A DNA stretch of 64,000 nt from Lamellibrachia columna (lineage: Eukaryota; Annelida; Polychaeta; Sabellida; Siboglinidae). Under the pieces are notes generated by a model. That model made no database searches, was not told the DNA's origin, and saw only the letters and a program-made list of their open reading frames with translations. Shown here one piece after another: positions 14,901 through 29,100 of the stretch; position 1 is the first letter of the stretch, and each line of letters starts with the position of its first letter. The position numbers and the translations under genes were made by a program. The stretch is from positions 2,235,595 through 2,299,594 of the forward strand of contig OY759263.1 in assembly GCA_963662155.1 (NCBI GenBank). The letters are read 5' to 3'.

Positions 14901-17900
14901 CACATATGAAACAACTTAATGAATTAATGGGTGGGACACATATGAAACAACTTAATGAATTAATGGGTGGGACACATATGAAACAACTTAATCAATTAAT
15001 GGGTGGGACACATATGAAACAACTTCAGATATAAATTAAGACTCTGAATTTGATGTGTCATCACGAATTGAAAGAAAAACTGGGGAAGAATCGACGTAGG
15101 TCCTAACTAGAATTTTTGCCCCCCGACTGGATACATGGATAGTAAAAACTAACCTATTTTTAAAATCGATTTCTGACCAAATTAATAGGTGAGAAAAGAC
15201 AATATTCCTGAAACTGATAAAATATTACCCATTTGTGTAGTTGCGTGGATCCCATTGGTGGAGAGGGCCAACACACTGCATATTCATCCAATCACAGTGA
15301 TTGTATGTACCTCCCCAGATTTTTAAACCGGATTCACACGAATAATAAAAAAATTTCGGCCCCTAAAAAAACACAAATCTGGGAAAAACCAAAAAAATCT
15401 CATCCCTGCATTTTGTAGGTGTGCTCAAGACCCAATGAGGATGGTTTGAACATTAAGGTAGCTGGGGTGACTATTATATGCTTGTCTTGAATTTATTAGT
15501 TTCAGTAGAAGTTTTTAAGATAAATTAACCATTTCTTCACAGATTGTAGTTGAAAATAATAAATATACCAGATTAAAAAATTGAGTTTTTCATTTATTTG
15601 ATTATGTTACAAGGTTTTTAAAACATTTTTGTAAATGTGAAAAAAAAACTACTAAAAACGAAGTTTAATCTTTTGAGAAAAAATCCCCAAAGAAAGAAAT
15701 TACATACATATAAGTATGACAGTGTATTTTTGACACAAACCCTTCACCAATCGCAATTTACTGCTGTATTACATTGCGTGCACGTAAGACGAGTTCATAT
15801 GCAAAATTGCAACATTGTGAGTGTTGTAGTTTTTCTCAAACAATATTTTAAACATCATTTCCAGGTTATTAATGAAACACAATCTCAACAAATGCTTGTT
15901 TTTGTGTTGAAATTTACCGTTTTTCACTGGCGTTTTATGTATTGTTGACAAAACATAATGGCCATTTGTAATATTGAAATGTCCCCTTAATTTGCTGCCA
16001 CAACAGCCCTTGAATCTGTACTTGTAACATGTTTTCATCTACGGTATCAGGTTATGCCAGCCATCTAACAAACACGTGGCAGGGTACGTGTACAGTCATT
16101 CTGATTGGCCCGTTATCCTGCGGGGTCACCAGATCACATATGTTTATGGTTTAAGTACCTGATTTAGTTAGGATGATATAATACTGATGTGTACTAGCAT
16201 TAAAGTAACCAGACAATGTGGTCCACTTTCATGGCGAACGAATATAGCTGGTTCGAACACCGTAGGGAATGCGGTCGTTACTATGGAAATATTGTCGCTT
16301 TTCCGGGAACTCAAGGGGATTTCCAAAAGGACTGCATTTTTAAAGGATTGACAAAATATGACATTAGTGCCTGGTGATTTTTTGTGGTGTCGACGTTTAG
16401 TTCAGTATATCCTAGCATGTTATGAAGAAAAAAATCAACTGACACGCTAACCACCCCAACCACCTTAAATAAAATGAAATTCCCGGCAGTGGGGATGTAC
16501 ACACGAAGGAATTTTTGTGGATGTTTGCTGTACATTAGGTCACTCAGAACAGCAACACATGCATAACGCTCTGAACAATTATACGTAACTATGAACGACC
16601 CATATGGCATGTAAATGTCGATGGCAGAGATCTTTGTCTGCTATAACTGGGTATGGCAAGGAGCAAGGAGCAAGAAGCAAGGAGTCATTTATAAGGCTCT
16701 TGCAGCGGCTGCCTTTTCTCCCTGTGCAAAGCCGGGTAACTCGGCTAGCAATTTAGTAGCAATTTAGTAGCAATTTAGTAGTAATTTAAATTGAAAAGAA
16801 CTCATTTGTAGTATATGGCAAGAGAACAGTCTGCCATATTTGTGGTGACATGATAGATTCTCTCCATCTATGACATGCCCTGCAAGGGTTCTGGAGCTGT
16901 TCTATTAGTTCCAGTTATCTGCCCCACTCCGCAGCAAATAGAAGGGCAACTTCTCTCTACACAGAGACCAGAGAGGACTAAATAGAACAGTGATTGAAGG
17001 TGCCACACATGGATGAAGACAGCCTGTGTCCATAGAGGCAATTAAGCAAACTGTTTAGTTTAACACAGACAACACAGCCAATGCAGCATCCGTGTGGAAA
17101 CAATGATGAGTCGTGTTTGGTCATGGTCTGGCTCATAGAGTATGCAGAGGGAATTAAAAAATCTAATTTATCTCTAAAAACAAATTAGTGCTATTACTGA
17201 GAACTATAGACATTATTATAAAGCTCGATTCACGGAGCTAATTTTTAAAATCTTAGTGTTAGTATTGTGTCCAAGTCCCTATGTTGAACCCTAGACCTGT
17301 AGTTCTCCTACCTTTCCACACCAGAACTGAAGCTCCTCCACAAACATCAGCGCATTCGAAGGAGACTTCTTCTTCCCATCAGCCCCTAGAAACCCTTCAG
17401 CCTTGTCAGCCCGACTGGCCCCAGAGCCATCCTCCTTCGGGGCACTGTCCATCCAGCGGCGCTCCCGTATACGGAACACAGAATCCCGCTCCCTGTCACG
17501 ATCCCGATCGCGTTCCCCAGAGTCTCCCGTGCGTGGGAAGTCACCTATGGAAGGGACCAAACTCAATGTCACTCAAGATGTATATTTGACTATTATAGAG
17601 GTAATTTATTTTATTGACAATTCGTTGTTACTGTTCTCCTCTTTGTCCTAGAAGTGGGTGAGGGTGAGGCTGGCATCGCTGCTGGTCCTTGGTTTCTTCT
17701 CCTTCCATCACTGATACCGTTTCACTGCTGTCTCCACCATCTCCACCTGCCCCCATCTCTCGCTCTCATTCTCCACCCCCCATCCCTCGCTCCCATTCTC
17801 CACCCCCCATCCCTTGCTCTCATTCTCCACCCCCATCCCTCGCTCTCATTCTCCACCCCCATCCCTCGCTCTCATTCTCCACCCCCCATCTCTCGCTCTC

Positions 17901-20900
17901 ATTCTCCACCCCCCATCTCTCACTATCTTTCTCTGTGTGTGCTACATGATGTATATAACCCGTGTGTGCTACATGATGTATATAACCTCTGTGTGTGCTA
18001 CATGATGTATATAACCTCTGTGTGTGCTACATGATGTATATAACCCGTGTGTGCTACATGATGTATATAACCTCTGTGTGTGCTACATGATGTATATAAC
18101 CTCTGTGTGTGCTACATGATGTATATAACCTCTGTGTGTGCTACATGATGTATATAACCTCTGTGTGTGCTACATGATGTATATAACCTCTGTGTGTGCT
18201 ACATGATGTATATAACCTGTGTGTGCTACATGATGTATATAACCCGTGTGTGCTACATGATGTATATAACCTCTGTGTGTGCTATACATGATGTATATAA
18301 CCTCTGTGTGTGCTACATGATGTATATAACCTCTGTGTGCTACATGATGTATATAACCTCTGTGTGTGCTACATGATGTATATAACCTCTGTGTGTGCTA
18401 CATGATGTATATAACCTCTGTGTGTGCTACATGATGCATATAACCTCTGTGTGTGCTACATGATGTATATAACTCCTGTGTGTGCTACATGATGTATATA
18501 ACCCGTGTGTGCTACATGATGTATATAACCTCTGTGTGTGCTACATGATGTATATAACCTCTGTGTGTGCTACATGATGTATATAACCCGTGTGTGCTAC
18601 ATGATGTATATAACCTCTGTGTGTGCTATACATGATGTATATAACCTCTGTGTGTGCTACATGATGTATATAACCTCTGTGTGCTACATGATGTATATAA
18701 CCTGTGTGTGTGCTACATGATGTATATAACCTCTGTGTGTGCTACATGATGTATATAACCTCTGTGTGTGCTACATGATGTATATAACCTCTGTGTGTGC
18801 TACATGATGTATATAACTCCTGTGTGTGCTACATGATGTATATAACCCGTGTGTGCTACATGATGTATATAACCTCTGTGTGTGCTACATGATGTATATA
18901 ACCCGTGTCTGCTACATGATGTATATAACCCCGTGTGCTACATGATGTATATAAGTGTTCTACTCTTACCCCTATTCATAGTAAATTATAAAATAAATTG
19001 GCGTTTATACTAACTACACTGACCGATGGATCAACTGATAATATAACAAGCCACTGGCAAACAAACAGGAAATAAATGTCTTCTTCCTAACGAAATCACA
19101 ATCAAACCACGTGACACCAGAGATGATAAATAAACTACTAATCGATGACAAGCAACAAGGACGTACTTGCTGTGCGGACTCGACTGGTGCGTGCTCTGAG
19201 AGTGGAGTAACCAAACATGTCTTCACTACTGAACATCACTTCTGCTGATTCAGCACTGCCATGGTCCATGTGGACACCAGCATCCAGCAGGGACAACAGG
19301 TCATCTGTGACAACAACATGACATCTCAGTAACACCAGTATCCAGCAGGGACAGCAAGTTATCTGCGAGAACAACACGACATCACAGTAACACCAGCATC
19401 CAGCAGGGACAACAGGTCATATGTGACAACATGACTGCTCAGAAACACCAGCATCCAGAAACACCAGCATCCAGCAAGTCATCTGTGACAACAACACGAC
19501 ATCTCAGCAACCCCAGCATTCAGCAGGGACAACAGGTCATCTGTGACAACAACACGACATCTCAGTAACACCAGCATCCAGCAGGAACAACAGGTCATCT
19601 GTAACAGGTCATCTGTAACAACAACACAACACATCAGTAACACCAGCATCCAGCAGGGACAACAGGTCACCTGTGACAACAACACAATATCTCAGTAACA
19701 CCAGCATACAGCAGGAACAGCAGGTCATCTGTAACAACAACAACACACCTCAGTAACACCAGCATCCAGCAGGGACAACAGGTCATCTGTGACAACAATG
19801 TTACACCTCAGTAACACCAGCATCAAGCATCTAGTAAAACAATATGCACACATACACACTTATACACATCATCACTAAGTTTAATTACATCATTGCAGTA
19901 ACACAGCAGAAATACTACTGCAAATCATGTCAAATCGGTTGCAGTGCTTCGAGTCAGACACCAACCTGACATGTAGGGCTCGCCACTGTCATCGAGGTCA
20001 TCTTCTCCTTCATCATCGCGACTGAGCAGGTTGTTCACGGCAAGATTCACATCCAGATTCTGAACAGGGTAAATAATAAAACTGCACAAGTAAAGTTCAC
20101 ACAGTCAGTGTATGTGTGCGTGCGTGCGAGCGAGCGAGCGTGCGTGCATGCCAGTGTATGTGTAGTATCTTTTCTGTACGTCTTTATCTCATTTGGGCTC
20201 TATTTTATACTTTCTCACACCTCGATTTCATTTGTCAGTGTGACACTTAACATTTGTCGATGTGACACCCAACATGTGTCGATGTGACACCCACATTTCT
20301 CAATGTGACACCCAACATTTCTCGATGTGACACCCAACATGTTACTGACATTGATACTGATCACTACGGAGCTTGTCCGACATAGGTCTACTGGCTCCAT
20401 GTTGCTGGGTATCTACTAAATACCAATAATACCGACACATAGTAGCTTGTGATTTTATTATGAATCTTACATTACCACAGATTTGTGTTTGTGTGTTATT
20501 AATGTGATCTTTCCAGACAGTGCCATCTACGAGTACAGCCTGATGGGTTGGCATGTTTATGGAGTTACATGTTAAACGGAATAAACACTAAACACTCCAC
20601 CCCCCCCCGCCCCCCCCCCCCCCCACTGACCCTGTGCAAACCTACAACAAGTAAACACTGAACAGGGATTTTCAAGAAAAACAAAAAGGCAAAGACCATT
20701 GTCAATACTGACCGTTCGCTGGAGTTCGCGGATGATGAGACTGCGAGACTTGCCCTGGAGCACGACTTGGCACTGCAACCAACAGAAATTGGCATTAGTA
20801 ATGATATATTATGTTTCTAAATGCAGTGTTGATACGTGTAATGGGAATAGAATAAATGATGTAGGATTTATGACACAGCTGTGACAATATGAACAAAAAC

Positions 20901-21377
20901 CTGTTTTTGCCAGAACACAGTTTTTCCAAAAAGTCACCGGACATCGGCCCAGACTGGTGAAATTTTGAGCAGTCCGGAGGATTTTTTAGAACGTCGGACC
21001 GGCTGTCTGGTGAACTTATACGGTAGTGTTTAATAAACGGAATGTTAATAATCTCAGAAGTCTCGTCCTTGCTATATCGCAATTATGTTAAACCATAAAT
21101 CGTGTGTTTATGACACCTTTGACATTGCAAGAAATGTTGCCAAACCGTAACCAAAGCTATATTAATAGGGAGCATTCATTGTATTTTTAATCAACCACAT
21201 TAACGAAATGCTGAAGTTCTTAAAAAAGTGGCCTCGCTCGCCCCACTAGGACCAAGCCATGAGAAGCTGTCAAAATCAAGTCGATCTGGTTGATGCTCGG
21301 CTTCAGTGGACTGACGTCTTCCGTGAGTTCCATGATGATTTCAAGTCAATCCTCAAAGTGATTGACTTGCTACTGAG

Positions 21378-21433
<56 letters not shown>

Positions 21434-23098
21434 CGTGCGTGTGTGTGTGTGTGCAAGCATGCGTGCGTGTGTATTTGTGTGTGTCTGCGTGTGTAATGTG
21501 ACTTCATATTGTCATAGTCTTAATTGTTTGCCAATTTATGCTTATAGGATGTGTCCACAGATGTGCGGCGACTAAATTATTACAGGGAACCTGCACCCAA
21601 GATCATGCAAGATTTGCATGAAAAACTGCCTGAAGAAGTCCCTCAGGACTCTCACTTTCAACCAGTGCCTCACACTGACAATGATGACGAAGTTGATGAC
21701 ACTGCTGCGCACAATAGGCTCTATGCCAACTGTACAGACTTAGACCTCAGCAGCAACTACCAGGATGAGGAGGAACATTGTCTTTGTGTTTTAAAATACA
21801 GTTGTGAATCCTTGTAGTTACTACAGTAAACAGATCGAGTCTACGATTGTACAATACAGCTGAATAAAACTACATAACATGAAGATTTTTGTGACACCGT
21901 TTTAGTAATATTTGGAGGTAAAATCAGGTCCTGTGAAAAATCAGCAGGTCCTGTAAATTGCTCAGTTCACACGACCTGATGTCCCCTGACTCTTGGAGAC
22001 TTTTCTTGCCAACAAAAACCTGCTTTTGCTGTGGCAATTGTTTACCAAATGGTGATAAAAACCTGTCAACCTTGTCTGTAAGCCTTTGGGCACATTCACT
22101 TCCCTATCAGCCTATGGGTTGGGAAAGCAAACCCTACCTGGTTGATGAGATCCTCAGGAACAACTGATGCTGGCACAAGGGGTCGGGACCCCACAATCAC
22201 CCCAGAGCCACGCCCTCGTGCCACTGCCCTAAGCACCCTGCCCCTGGTGCGTTGGGGGGCTCGGGCCGTCTGGTTGTTGTTGTTGGGGGTGCGAGCAGGC
22301 ACGGCCGCCCCTGAGCTAGTCACCGACCCCCAACGGCTGAAACAACCCCAGGGGTAAAAGTCTCCAAACACTTGACATTTAATACAGTGTATTCATATAT
22401 TTCAAAAATATAAAACATTTTCCGTGGCATATTCAATACAAAATAACAAAGAAATTTAGTTCAAAAACCCTCTAGAACTTCCTTGGAGCCATTTATTAAA
22501 TTGACTTGGTGATGAAACTGTATCACTTGATTAAACATGCACATCACTCAGCAATAAATATAGTCAATTCCAGACATGGGTTAATTTCAATTGTTAATTT
22601 GTTAATTTAATTAATAAACTTTTCCAGAAAGGTTAATTTAATTTAATTAACTTTACCAAAAATACGGTTAATTTAATTTAATTGACAAATTCCCAATTAA
22701 CTCTCAATTAAGTCCTCATTTAACAGTTAATTTTACTGGATAGTTCACAGCCCTGTTTCCAGAAGGCCTGCAGTCACTAGCCTGAAAGAGAGGTTTAGAC
22801 ATGTGTGAATGGAATCGAGAACATCTCTGAGCACATAGACACTACCAACTGGGGTGGGCTGGTCAAGCACCTGTGAGTTGGAGGGAAGGCCTAGACAATA
22901 GAATGTCCACTGGTAGGGTGATAAGTTGATGGTGGCTTCAGCACATCTCTGTCTAAAGTAAACATTTGGTGCTGGCAACTTTCAGCCAAGTGGCCCCAAT
23001 ATTTTTCTGTGTGTAGTGTGTATATATAACCGTTAATGGAGATGCAGAGAAAGGTAATATAGCTTCACTTTGAGATCTTTTTACAGTGCCAACTACAA

Positions 23099-23196
<98 letters not shown>

Positions 23197-26100
23197 CATA
23201 CATACATATATATATAAAACATTTATACTAACACATGATTGAACAGTTGATTGTCTGGCATGTTTGGTTCTCATGGCCCCTCGGTTTTCACCATCACTAC
23301 CACTACTTGAAACAGTTACACTGGTTTCCTGTTACTTATCGAATTAATTTTAAGCTGTCCACTCTTACATATCGTGGTCTATCTACACAACAACCACCCT
23401 ACTTGGCTAGCTGGCTTGCATCTTTCAAATATCCCTAGGCAGCTCAGATCATCCATTTCACAACTTATTGTGCCTAAAACAAACTTAACTTGGACAAACA
23501 TGTTTTCTCTGTCGCTGTGCCAGGGTCTGGAATGAACGCCCCATCACTTTAAAAACATCTGAATCAACAGCTAATATTTATTCCAAATTGCATTTCCACC
23601 ATAAATCTTCGGTTGTCCCTCGTTCTGATAATGACTTGCGAATCAAATTGAAGACTTTTAATGATATTTCTTTAAAAATTCCTGTTTTAAGATCTTTTCA
23701 ACGCCTTAGAAATACAAGATCCAATTTAAGGCCTTTTATGAATCGGCACACCCACAGAATAGCACCCCACAGAATAATGTACAAGAAAGGAAGGAGTGTC
23801 AGCCAACTCACCCTGCGACCGGGTCAGAAATGATTGCAAGGTCGTCGCCCCGCATCAGGATCAAGGGGTTGTCGGCGACACATATGTTGTGGTTGGCCCG
23901 CTCTGACTTCACAGCCACGTGCTCCTTCGTAGGACTGACACAACGCATTACATCAACATGAGTCAAATCAACAAGTCACCTCCTCACACAGTAGTCAACA
24001 GTCACCACAAACTACAAACTGACTACAAACAATACCTAGCTGGATGCAGGGTTGGCTTTCTGACTGTCGAAATTCTCTGAGGGCTGAAATCACCACCACC
24101 CGTCAGCGCTACTCCTGCTACTGCTATGTTTACTTGCTGACCTAACCATGAAAACAACCACCTAGAGCCGCCAAACTTCTCCTCATATATTTACCATACA
24201 TATACACATGTGACGTGGTGAAACATTACTCTTATTTCCATGTAACAATAACAAATTGCAAAAACAAAAGCTAGCTAGATACAGTAATGTTTGACCACGT
24301 CACATGTGTATGCATATGACAGATTATGAGAAGTTTGGCAGCTCTATGTGGTCGTTTTAGTGGTTCTGTCAGAAAGCAAATAAGTTCAAAAACAAAATCT
24401 GTTCCAAAAAAGCCGAATTCGAAGATGATTCTGTGGTATCACTTGCCGCTAGTGGTTCGAAGTCATTACATTATACTTTTTATTCTGGAAAATGTACATC
24501 GCCATCACTTGCTATAGTAACATGAGTGAAACTATACTGAAGAATTGCATAGAAATCACTGACTGAATGTATACCCATATCATCATTGCTGTTACAAAAC
24601 CACATGATCGCTCATCTCATTAACTTCGAATGTTACGCGTGCTTTGCAAGTCAGATGCTTTAAACAGCTACTTTTACCCATAAATAATGTTTTATTTTGG
24701 CATGTAGTACACACAATATTAAACTTTGTGTACACACAGAAAAAGCATTTTAGCTAGTGCCTTGTTGTTAGTCCCTTTAATCCATAGGTCAATATAATCA
24801 CACATGTCAAACCATAGGGCTGTAGCTCGAACAGTTTCTGAGTTATGACCATTTCAAATTTGGTGGATTCTGTAGTTTTTGTTAACATTCAGAAATATGA
24901 AGATTTCTTGTTCTACTTAAAATACCAATACCTCAAAAAGTAGATTTGGCATGCTTATTCTCCATTACATGTAGATAGTAACATACATACTATAGTTCCA
25001 CATCTGTATAATTATTTAGTTCTCCCACAATCTGAATTGAAATTGTGTGTTTTTATGTGCGAAATTGAACCAACAGGTTATTTTAGACCCGGATTTCAAC
25101 AAAAACATGTTAGAACACAAATGAGTCTTATATTGATAAACAACACACCTACATGTGTATATGAGAAGCTTGAAGTTTCTATCTTGATTAGTTTATGAGA
25201 TACTGATCTCCAAAGTTGTATATACTAAAAAGTGGCCTATATTTAGCAGCAAAAAAATGCTATGTGGCAATGGAGTTAAAATTCCAATTTGTTTATATGA
25301 AAGGCACGTGCAATTCCTGTGTAATGCACCATATTTGGATTTCCTATTCAAATGGCTTCATGTAAAAAAAATTGAACAGACATATTTTGTGTTTTATCTA
25401 ATCAATAGATTACAACAAAATATCAAATCCTATAACTGATTTTACTACCTAATCCATATCTAGTAATAAAATTATGTCAAATGCAAAAAACCCTTCTGAA
25501 TACATAGTTCTAGATTATATGTACCTTTATATGTACCTCAAAGCAACCAATGATCAAAAAGTTGATGTTTCAGAGTTTATTAAAATTTTAACCAATGACT
25601 AAGTCGCTATATTTGAGTGCTTGTGCAAAAGTACTAAGCATTTACACGCAAATTGTAATTGGGGTATGTACCCAAAATCGCTTCTAACTTCAGGAAGGTA
25701 TTTCTGATGGTTTCTGATGCTTTAGACATCAGAAAGGTATTTCTGACAAGATGGTACATACCACGGTAGATACCGCAGTATTTACCGTCTCGTCAGAAAC
25801 GTGCCAACATTAGGCCTGGATGTTTACAATACACATACACCTGCCACCCTGCATTTCATAATAACAGACTTGGGGTCTACTAATTTGCAATTTTATAGAT
25901 TACTATTACTTATTTTCCTTTCTATTACTATTACATGCTGAAAGCAATGTATTATATTACTATTACATTTCAAGCTATTATTATTACATATTCCATTGGA
26001 ACTATTTTCTTTCAGTTAAACATTTTACGTACTTAGTCACTTGCATAGATTCAAATTAACTGATGGGTGTATAATTAATTAAATTACAATTAATACATAA

Positions 26101-29100
26101 ATTTTCCAATTAAATTAACCTCACACAATTCCAGTCGGATGTAGAAGTTTCATATATTCATTGGAATGAAACAGAAAAGCAATGTCACTGTTATATAACA
26201 CAGTCTGATTATCCCATAGTAGACTCAAACTGCTCGGCTGCTGCTTGGTGAACAGTAAATTATTGGCTCAAGGATAGGACTTTTTCACACTTTTGGTCAA
26301 TAGTATGCAAGCTAGACAAACTCAGAAAAGTTGGTATAAGCCCCTGGATTTTGTTCAAACATTACCCAGCATGGCAAGCTGGCAGCTAGGGTTGGGAGAT
26401 GGCAATGACCGATTGATTGATTCAGATGTTTTAAAGACAGTCTGTTTAATGCTGGAAGCCTGGAACCCTTATCTTGCTTCAGTGAAGGAATGAATAGGCT
26501 TGTGTGAAAAGCATAAATGGCTGGTGGACCTGGCTTCAAATAGATTTAACAAGATTTAACAAGATTGCCATCCCAAACAACAAGTTCCAGATGGCAAGTG
26601 GACAAGGAAGCCATTGGCTTATCGAGAGTCCAACAATTTTCTCATCTATGTGTAGCCCGCCCTTATCAGATATCTGTCAATTCTATTTTTAAACATATTC
26701 ACACTACTAGCATTAACACAATCATTTGGCAGTTTGTTCCATTCATTTATCACCCTCTGTAAGAGTACTTTCTCATGTCCAACCTACACTGCTCCTTAAC
26801 TAATGCTGCTTTGTGTCCTCTGGTTCTACTGCCTTCTTTAAGTTTGAAGAACATATTCCTATCAACATCCTCATTATCGTTCACTATTTTAAATACTTCT
26901 ATTTGGTCTCCTCTTAGTCTCCTGGTCTCTAGTGTTGTCAAACCACATTATAATAAGCGGCTTTCGTAACTAAGGTATCTCAATTCTTGAATCATTTTAG
27001 TGGCTCTTCGTTGTATTCTTTTAGCTTGTCTGTGTCCTTGTTACGATATGGCCTCCAAGCTTGAATACAATATTCTAAATGTGGCCTAACTATTGCTTTG
27101 CACAGGGGTACAATTAGCTGTTTCTCCTTATACGTGATAATGACCAATTAGCCAGACAGCAGTCGCACTGTCAGAGTGTCTCCTGCTAATAGTGCTTATA
27201 CTAAGCCATTTTATCACCAGTTGAAAAATTTAAAAAATTGCATATGAACGACTGAACATGATGCTTGTCCAAGTCCCATTATGTCATAATATGGAATTTT
27301 TTGGTCTGATTATTTTCAATGAAATTTGATTTTGGTGTGATTGAAATGCTCAATTGTAATAGCACAGTAATAGCTCAATTACTATTACTTTCTATTACTA
27401 TTACACTGCATTCTGTTCCATCTATTACTATTATTATTACTTGAACAATTGTAATCGTTACTATTACTATTACATATTACTATTACATATTACTATTACC
27501 CCAGGCCTGCATGATAATAACAAACAACCTGTATTCATCATGCATTTCTAAGTGGATCATATAAAAGTGAGATATGCAGGATGTGTTATACAAGTACTCA
27601 CAGTTTAGGTTCAGCTTTGCTGAGATCCAACTTGTCAGGGTTGATGAAATAAGGTAAACGACACAGGCGGCCATCCTACAACACACTTCTGTATCACTAC
27701 TGTCCACCTTTATTAATGATGCATACACACGAAAATATTAATTGGTCATCCACATATGAAACAGTGCTTCAACATTGGTTTAATCAACTTTCACACTGGC
27801 TCTGTCAACTCATATACGTGCTGGCTCGTCTCCAAGTTATTATTTTTTAATTGCATTAGCAGGCAATATCTTCATAATTTTGTGAAATGTCTCAGCTGAG
27901 ATGTTTTCCCGCCATGTCTGCATTAATCACTAATTCTGACAATATGCAGCAATTTCGTTGAGAATACAGGCCCAGTTGCATATTAGATCGTTTGAATTCG
28001 TTCAGAAAGGAGGGACATTATGAGAGCGGGCGTATAGTATGTAACTCAAGTACTCGAAATGCAGAAAGATGGTTCTATGAAGAACTGAACAATCTTTTGT
28101 GAAAAAAAATGTCTGATGTGTCATGACTTGTCCTAGTTGGAATTGTGGGGTTAAATTTTTTTGAGTGATGCCACATTGACGAATTGGTAAAAGAAATAAA
28201 ATTTGTGTGGGTTTTTTAACTGCTTTTTGTTTTGTTTTACTTATTTTGTAGAACAGTGACATCCTTATTATACAACATGTGCAGGTCTTAATTATTAACA
28301 GATGCCTGGACACATTTCTACCATGTAGTACTGAGCCCTCCACTCCAGCATGCCTGTTCCTCCATTGAGGGAAAAACCTGCCATGTAGGGACATGTTTGC
28401 CTGGATACAGAATGACTTATGGGACATGTCTGCCTGAATACAGACGTGTTACGTTACGTAAAGATTACTGTGATTCTTCATACTCCATCATTTTGACAGG
28501 GCATACAAAAACATAACACTTCAGAATAACAGCTAGTTTAAATTTTATGAATAATAAATTTGTCGATAAGTGATAAGCCAGCTGCATATTTGAATAAGAT
28601 ATCAGAGAAAACTGCTGTGACATGTGGGGCATTCTGTCTCAGATCAACCAAAACATGTTGCACTCATATTTTTAATTCAACCAAAATGTTGCCTGTTCAA
28701 TGACAGATTGGCTATTCGAGCTACAGTCCTATAGTTTGACATGTGTGGTTATATTGACATGTGGATCAATTGGTAACATTTTGGTTGAATTCAAAAATAT
28801 GAGTACAAAATGCCCCACAAGGAAGAAACAAGAGAAAGTGAATGTGTCTACCTGGAGCAGCAGGGCGATGTGACTGTGCCCCACGACAACCTCCTGCACA
28901 CACACATTCCTGAGGGCATGCAGGGCTATGGGGCTGCAGAAGCCACGCTTGCCAATCCATTCTGACACCTCCTTCAACCTGCAACAGGTGAATGAAAAGC
29001 ATGAAACATCATGACAATAATAAAGTCAAAGTTTCATAAAACAGTAATATTATATAGGGGGTTGGAATGTAAATGTTCCAGACTTCCAGAGGTGGTTTGG

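Noticed and set aside
21958..22371. Plus-strand ORFs overlapping 22142-22357
   Set aside because: Antisense to UBR5 exon 5; GC-rich composition reflects that exon.
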